Below are positions 13,427 to 16,820 of a stretch of DNA of 16,820 nucleotides, one piece after another. Made by a program: the position numbers and the translations under genes. Every line of letters begins with the position of its first letter. Within the stretch, counting starts at the first letter, position 1. Source of the DNA: an uncultured Muribaculaceae bacterium (GTDB lineage: Bacteria; Bacteroidota; Bacteroidia; Bacteroidales; Muribaculaceae); assembly GCA_905209725.1 (NCBI GenBank), contig CAJLTZ010000054.1, positions 1 through 16,820 on the forward strand. Reading direction: 5' to 3'. The notes beneath the pieces are model-generated. The model saw only the letters and a program-made list of their open reading frames with translations. It had not been told where the DNA came from and did no database searches.

Positions 13427-16400
13427 TTAGAAGGTTGCATTAAGTCCGAATGTCACGTTGGTGGGGATAGGATATCCGTAGTTGGGATTTTCAGGATCAA
13501 CACCGGTGAAATTCTTGCTCTTGATGGTTAAAAGATTCTGTGAACTGATGTAGAAACGGAGTTTCTGCATTTTCATCTTTGCAGTAATCTTATCCGGGAG
13601 ATTGTAGCCAATCTGGATATTACGCAGTTTGAAAAAGGAACCGTTCTCCACATAGAATGTCGACACGCGCTTCTCATTGTTGATATCGGAGCGGCTGAGG
13701 GCAGGAATCGAGGAGTTGGGATTCTGGGGAGTCCAGGCGTCGAGCAGACGCTCGCCTTTGTTGAGGAAGCCGATATTGAGACCGCTCCAGAGGTCAGTCT
13801 CCTTCTTGAGGTCGGAGATCACATCCTGTCCCTGGGCACCCTGCCAGAACATCGAGAAGTCGAATCCCTTGTACTGGAGGTAGACATTGATGCCGTAGGT
13901 GAAATCGGGAGTCGGGTCGTAGATCCATTTCTGGTCCTTTTCGTTGATTACGCCGTTGTCGTCGAGGTCTCTCCATCGGATACGGCCGGGAGCGGCACCC
14001 TCCTGGATGGCGTGGTTGTCCACCTCTTCCTGGTTGCGGAACACTCCGTCGGCCACATAGCCGGCCTGTGCACCGAAGGGATGTCCAATCACGCTATACA
14101 CTCCGTTGCCACCGAATGTGCCGTTGGCGGCCACTGTGGCGGGGATGTCGGTAATCTTGTTGCGATAGGCCGAGATGTTGCCGGTAACTTCGTAATGGAA
14201 GCCATAGGAAGTGTCGTTGCGGAATCCAAGGTTAAACTCGACACCTTTGTTCGACATTGCGCCTGCATTGATCCATTGTGTGGAACCCTCGCCCATTGCA
14301 GCGATGCCTACCATCTCCACGAGGATGTCGGTGGTCTTCTTGTAATAGAGGTCCAAAGATCCGAACAGACGGGAATTCAGAATTGAGAAGTCGAGGCCGA
14401 CATTATATTGTGTTGTGGTTTCCCACTTGATGTCGGGATTGCCCACCTGGTTGCGCTTGAAGCCCGACTGAAGGATGGAACCGCCGTTTGTGCCGGCGAT
14501 ATCGTAGGATGTACCGTAGCTCTGGCCGCCGGATTCGTTCACACCGTAATTGGGCACGTATACGAAATATCGGGCGAGGTTGCTGATTTCCTGGTTACCG
14601 GTCTGTCCCCACGAGAGGCGGAGCTTGAGATCGTTGAGCCAGGACTGGTCCTTGAGGAATGATTCATTGTTGATGCGCCAGCCCAGCGAAACCGAGGGGA
14701 ATGTGGCGTAGCGGTTGTTGGCGCCGAAGCGTGAGGAACCGTCATAGCGGAGGGTGAGCCCCACAAGATAGCGGCTGTCGAATGAATAGTTGGCTTTGCC
14801 GAAGAATGAAACAAGCGAGAAACCATCGGCAGAGCCGTATGCCTGTGCCTGGCCTACGCCGGCATCCGGCCACATGAAGTCTTTGTTAAGCACGGAGAAG
14901 TCCATCTTGTAGGCGGAAAACCAGTCAGTGCTCTCGCGGTTGAGCTCCATACCGATGAGTGCGTCGATATGGTTCTTGCCGAAGTCCACGTCATAGTTGG
15001 CCACGAGGTTCCACATCCAGCGTGTCCAGTGCTCCTGCTTTGCCTCCACGGCGTTGGTGGAGTTGGCCACGTTGCCTTCGGTGATGGGATATGTGAGGAA
15101 TCTCTGTTTCTTCTGCGAATAGTCAAGACCGAAAGTGGTGCGGACATTGAATCCCTTGAAAGGATTCACATTGATATATGCGTCGCCGAAAAGACGCCAG
15201 TAGTCATAACGGTTGTCGCGGTTGCGGTTGAGTCGGGCCACGGGGTTCTCGCGGTCAGGATAGCCACCCACAGGACCTGCGAATTCACCCTCGGTGGTGT
15301 ATACGGGGAGCGAGGGATTGGCCTGAAGCACATTCTGGAGGAATCCGCCGGGCGACTGCACCTCGTCGGTCTTGTTGAGCGTAAAGTGCTCGCCGATGGT
15401 CAGGATATTGTTGAAAGGCTTGTACTCCGTGTTTACGCGGGCGGAGAAACGCTCGAAGTCGGTAAATTTGATGATACCGAGGTTCTTATAGTATCCGAAT
15501 GAGAAGAAGGCACTCAGTTTGTCGGTGCTTCCGCTGATGGAGAGGTTGTAGTTCTGCACAAGACCTGTGCGTGTGGTCTCATCAAACCAGTCGGTGTCGG
15601 CGGCAGGTGTCTTGCCGTCGGCGTCGAGGAATTTATTCATCGACATTGAGTTGAGCACGGGATAGCCGTTGGCGTCATAGCCCCAGTTATAGCGGTAGCC
15701 GAGGCCGTTGGTATTTGGGTCTTCGCCTCCGTTGACATAAGCCTGCCACATTGCACGGCCGTAGCCTTCGGCGTTCAGCACCTTCATCTTGTTGGTATAG
15801 AACTGAGCAGCGATCGAGGCGTCGAGGGTGATCCGGAGGTTGCTTCCCTTTTTAGTGGTGATGATGATCACGCCGTTGGCGGCGCGAGAACCATAGATGG
15901 AAGCGGAGGCTGCATCCTTGAGCACCTGGATTGATTCGATGTCGTTGGGGTTAAGTTCGTGCATGCCGCCCTTTGTGGGTACACCGTCAATAATGTAGAG
16001 AGGGTCATTATTGTTGAGGGTACCGATACCGCGGATGCGGACAGTGGCTGAGCCGCTTGGGCCGCCGTCGGCTGTAATATTCATACCCGGAACCCTTCCC
16101 TGCAATGCCTTGATGGGATTGTTCTCGTTTTGCTTGGCAATCTCCTTGACATCCACAGATGTGATGGCACCGGTAACATCTACTTTGCGCTGGGTGCTGT
16201 AACCCACAACCACCACTTCATCAAGGAGCTCATTGTCCTCGTCGAGTTCGATGGTCATTTTGGGTTGCGCCATGATCGTCTTCGTCTTGTAACCGATGTA
16301 CGATACAATGAGGTTGGCACCTTCAGGCACTGTTATTTCGAAGTTGCCGTCAACGTCGGTTGCAACGCCGGCAGTGGGGCCTTCGATTCCACAAACAACA

Positions 16401-16525
16401 CTCGCTCCTATCAGAGGCTCATTGTCTGTGGCTGAAACAACAGTCCCATGCACAGTGATGTTCTGTGCCTGTGATAGAATTGCCACAAGGAGTAGCAATA
16501 CCGCACTGAGAATTGTTCTTTTCAT
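13427..16525 (-). CDS. SusC/RagA-family TonB-linked outer-membrane transporter
   Basis: A 1032-residue protein with signal peptide MKRTILSAVLLLLVAILSQA (cleaved before QNITV). Residues about 23-98 form a carboxypeptidase-regulatory-like domain (VHGTVVSATDNEPLIGASVV, GNFEITVPEGANLIVSYIGY), typical of SusC. The TonB-interaction/plug start LLDEVVVVGYSTQRKVDVTG (100-119) and plug motifs (IKALQGRVPGMNI, TVRIRGIGTLNNNDPLYIID, IESIQVLKDAASASIYGSRA, ANGVIIITTKKG) follow, then the 22-strand barrel to a C-terminal Phe. It imports oligosaccharides across the outer membrane using the proton-motive force through TonB. First gene of the PUL; it is preceded by a -7-like box and a direct-repeat candidate operator. 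Assignment of fructan as substrate rests on the locus, not on this protein. Confidence 0.96.
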   Translation of the reverse strand: MKRTILSAVLLLLVAILSQAQNITVHGTVVSATDNEPLIGASVVCGIEGPTAGVATDVDGNFEITVPEGANLIVSYIGYKTKTIMAQPKMTIELDEDNELLDEVVVVGYSTQRKVDVTGAITSVDVKEIAKQNENNPIKALQGRVPGMNITADGGPSGSATVRIRGIGTLNNNDPLYIIDGVPTKGGMHELNPNDIESIQVLKDAASASIYGSRAANGVIIITTKKGSNLRITLDASIAAQFYTNKMKVLNAEGYGRAMWQAYVNGGEDPNTNGLGYRYNWGYDANGYPVLNSMSMNKFLDADGKTPAADTDWFDETTRTGLVQNYNLSISGSTDKLSAFFSFGYYKNLGIIKFTDFERFSARVNTEYKPFNNILTIGEHFTLNKTDEVQSPGGFLQNVLQANPSLPVYTTEGEFAGPVGGYPDRENPVARLNRNRDNRYDYWRLFGDAYINVNPFKGFNVRTTFGLDYSQKKQRFLTYPITEGNVANSTNAVEAKQEHWTRWMWNLVANYDVDFGKNHIDALIGMELNRESTDWFSAYKMDFSVLNKDFMWPDAGVGQAQAYGSADGFSLVSFFGKANYSFDSRYLVGLTLRYDGSSRFGANNRYATFPSVSLGWRINNESFLKDQSWLNDLKLRLSWGQTGNQEISNLARYFVYVPNYGVNESGGQSYGTSYDIAGTNGGSILQSGFKRNQVGNPDIKWETTTQYNVGLDFSILNSRLFGSLDLYYKKTTDILVEMVGIAAMGEGSTQWINAGAMSNKGVEFNLGFRNDTSYGFHYEVTGNISAYRNKITDIPATVAANGTFGGNGVYSVIGHPFGAQAGYVADGVFRNQEEVDNHAIQEGAAPGRIRWRDLDDNGVINEKDQKWIYDPTPDFTYGINVYLQYKGFDFSMFWQGAQGQDVISDLKKETDLWSGLNIGFLNKGERLLDAWTPQNPNSSIPALSRSDINNEKRVSTFYVENGSFFKLRNIQIGYNLPDKITAKMKMQKLRFYISSQNLLTIKSKNFTGVDPENPNYGYPIPTNVTFGLNATF

Positions 16526-16554
16526 GTTATTGATGTATTTGTTGAATTATGAGG

Positions 16555-16562
16555 CAAATTTA
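16555..16562 (-). promoter_or_regulatory. -7 element of the PUL promoter
   Basis: On the minus strand TAAATTTG (16562-16555) fits the Bacteroidetes -7 consensus exactly and lies 29 bp before the SusC ATG, giving a short leader. No good -33 box is seen at the normal distance; the nearest TTGA is 25 bases upstream (16590-16587). A weak -33 would be consistent with a promoter that needs an activator. Confidence 0.45.
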
Positions 16563-16623
16563 TATTCTTATATTTGAGGCGAGTTATCAATAATGTTGTT
16601 ATGATTGTCAATTTTTGGGCAAT

Positions 16624-16660
16624 GCACGATTTTTAATAGGATTCGCACTATTTTTAATAG
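16624..16660. promoter_or_regulatory. Direct repeat upstream of the PUL, candidate activator site
   Basis: GCACGATTTTTAATAG (16624-16639) and GCACTATTTTTAATAG (16645-16660) match at 15 of 16 positions with a 21-bp period, two helical turns. The second copy is also an inverted repeat, CACTATT-TTT-AATAGTG (16646-16662). The site lies about 70-110 bp upstream of the predicted PUL transcription start. Bacteroidetes PULs are usually driven by hybrid two-component or SusR-type activators, and a repeat with helical phasing suits a dimeric regulator of the AraC type. Function is inferred. Confidence 0.55.
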
Positions 16661-16677
16661 TGTATTACAAATATGGG

Positions 16678-16783
16678 TAGTCGCTCCGCGACTTTAGGGA
16701 GGGGTATGCTATTTCGGCGCACAGCACTCAGCTTCGCTTCGTGTTGCACGCGGTTAATATGCAAGGCAGTCGCTCCGCGACTA
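16678..16783 (-). repeat. Composite dispersed repeat, copy B (inverted relative to copy A)
   Basis: Read on the minus strand, AGTCGCGGAGCGACT (16782-16768), TTGCATATTAACCGCG (16764-16749), CGAAGCGAAG (16741-16732), GTGCGC (16722-16717) and a second AGTCGCGGAGCGACT (16693-16679) occur in the same order as in copy A at 3206-3313. Palindrome spacing is 89 bp here and 91 bp there. The sequence between the conserved blocks is divergent. The element lies upstream of the PUL and its candidate operator, and reads in the PUL direction. No gene is seen in 16526-16820. Confidence 0.85.
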
Positions 16784-16820
16784 AGACCCCATCCCACAAA
16801 AAATGTTAACGCAGGGGTCG

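Overview
The window looks like a chromosomal piece of a Bacteroidales gut bacterium. The evidence is a SusC/SusD-type polysaccharide utilization locus (PUL), lipoprotein signals with Asp-rich stretches after the cysteine, Bacteroidetes-type promoters (TAnnTTTG at -7), A/T-rich sites before starts instead of clear Shine-Dalgarno sequences, and housekeeping genes of Bacteroidetes type. Genes appear to be around 50% GC by eye, which would fit a Muribaculaceae-like or Prevotella-like genome better than a classic Bacteroides; the genus is inference only. No rRNA, tRNA, insertion sequence, transposase or CRISPR array was seen.

Left part (1-4240), plus strand: a Crp/Fnr-family regulator (280-966); then an apparent operon of a nucleoside:H+ symporter-like MFS transporter (1100-2470) and the 16S rRNA methyltransferase RsmE (2488-3198); then kdsA (3341-4165), the Kdo-8-phosphate synthase for LPS inner core, carrying the residues of the metal-dependent class. 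A bidirectional terminator hairpin (4192-4216) separates kdsA from a convergent YbdG-like mechanosensitive channel gene (4240-5700, minus). A 412-bp divergent intergenic region rich in small repeats and hairpins follows, then ndk (6113-6574) and a LysM/M23 cell-wall peptidase (6591-7529), closely linked on the plus strand. A second bidirectional terminator (7661-7695) closes this block.

Right part (7761-16525), minus strand: one five-gene PUL read from right to left: SusC-like TonB-dependent transporter, SusD-like lipoprotein, a SusE-position lipoprotein with a DUF4960-like domain, a GH32-like lipoprotein glycosidase, and a secreted protein with two related beta-rich modules and a C-terminal sorting-like tail. 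The susC/susD/binding-lipoprotein/GH32 order matches the known Bacteroides thetaiotaomicron levan locus (BT1763-BT1760), so the likely substrate is a fructan. The expected working model is surface cleavage by the GH32 protein, capture by the SusD- and SusE-position lipoproteins, and import through SusC. No regulator, fructokinase or fructose permease is in the window; they may lie beyond the right edge.

The most noteworthy non-coding signals are: a composite dispersed repeat of about 105 bp, present at 3206-3313 and inverted at 16678-16783, each copy framed by two 15-bp palindromes about 90 bp apart; a 16-bp direct repeat with 21-bp period upstream of susC that may be the PUL activator site; and a 13-bp inverted repeat bracketing the MFS promoter/leader.
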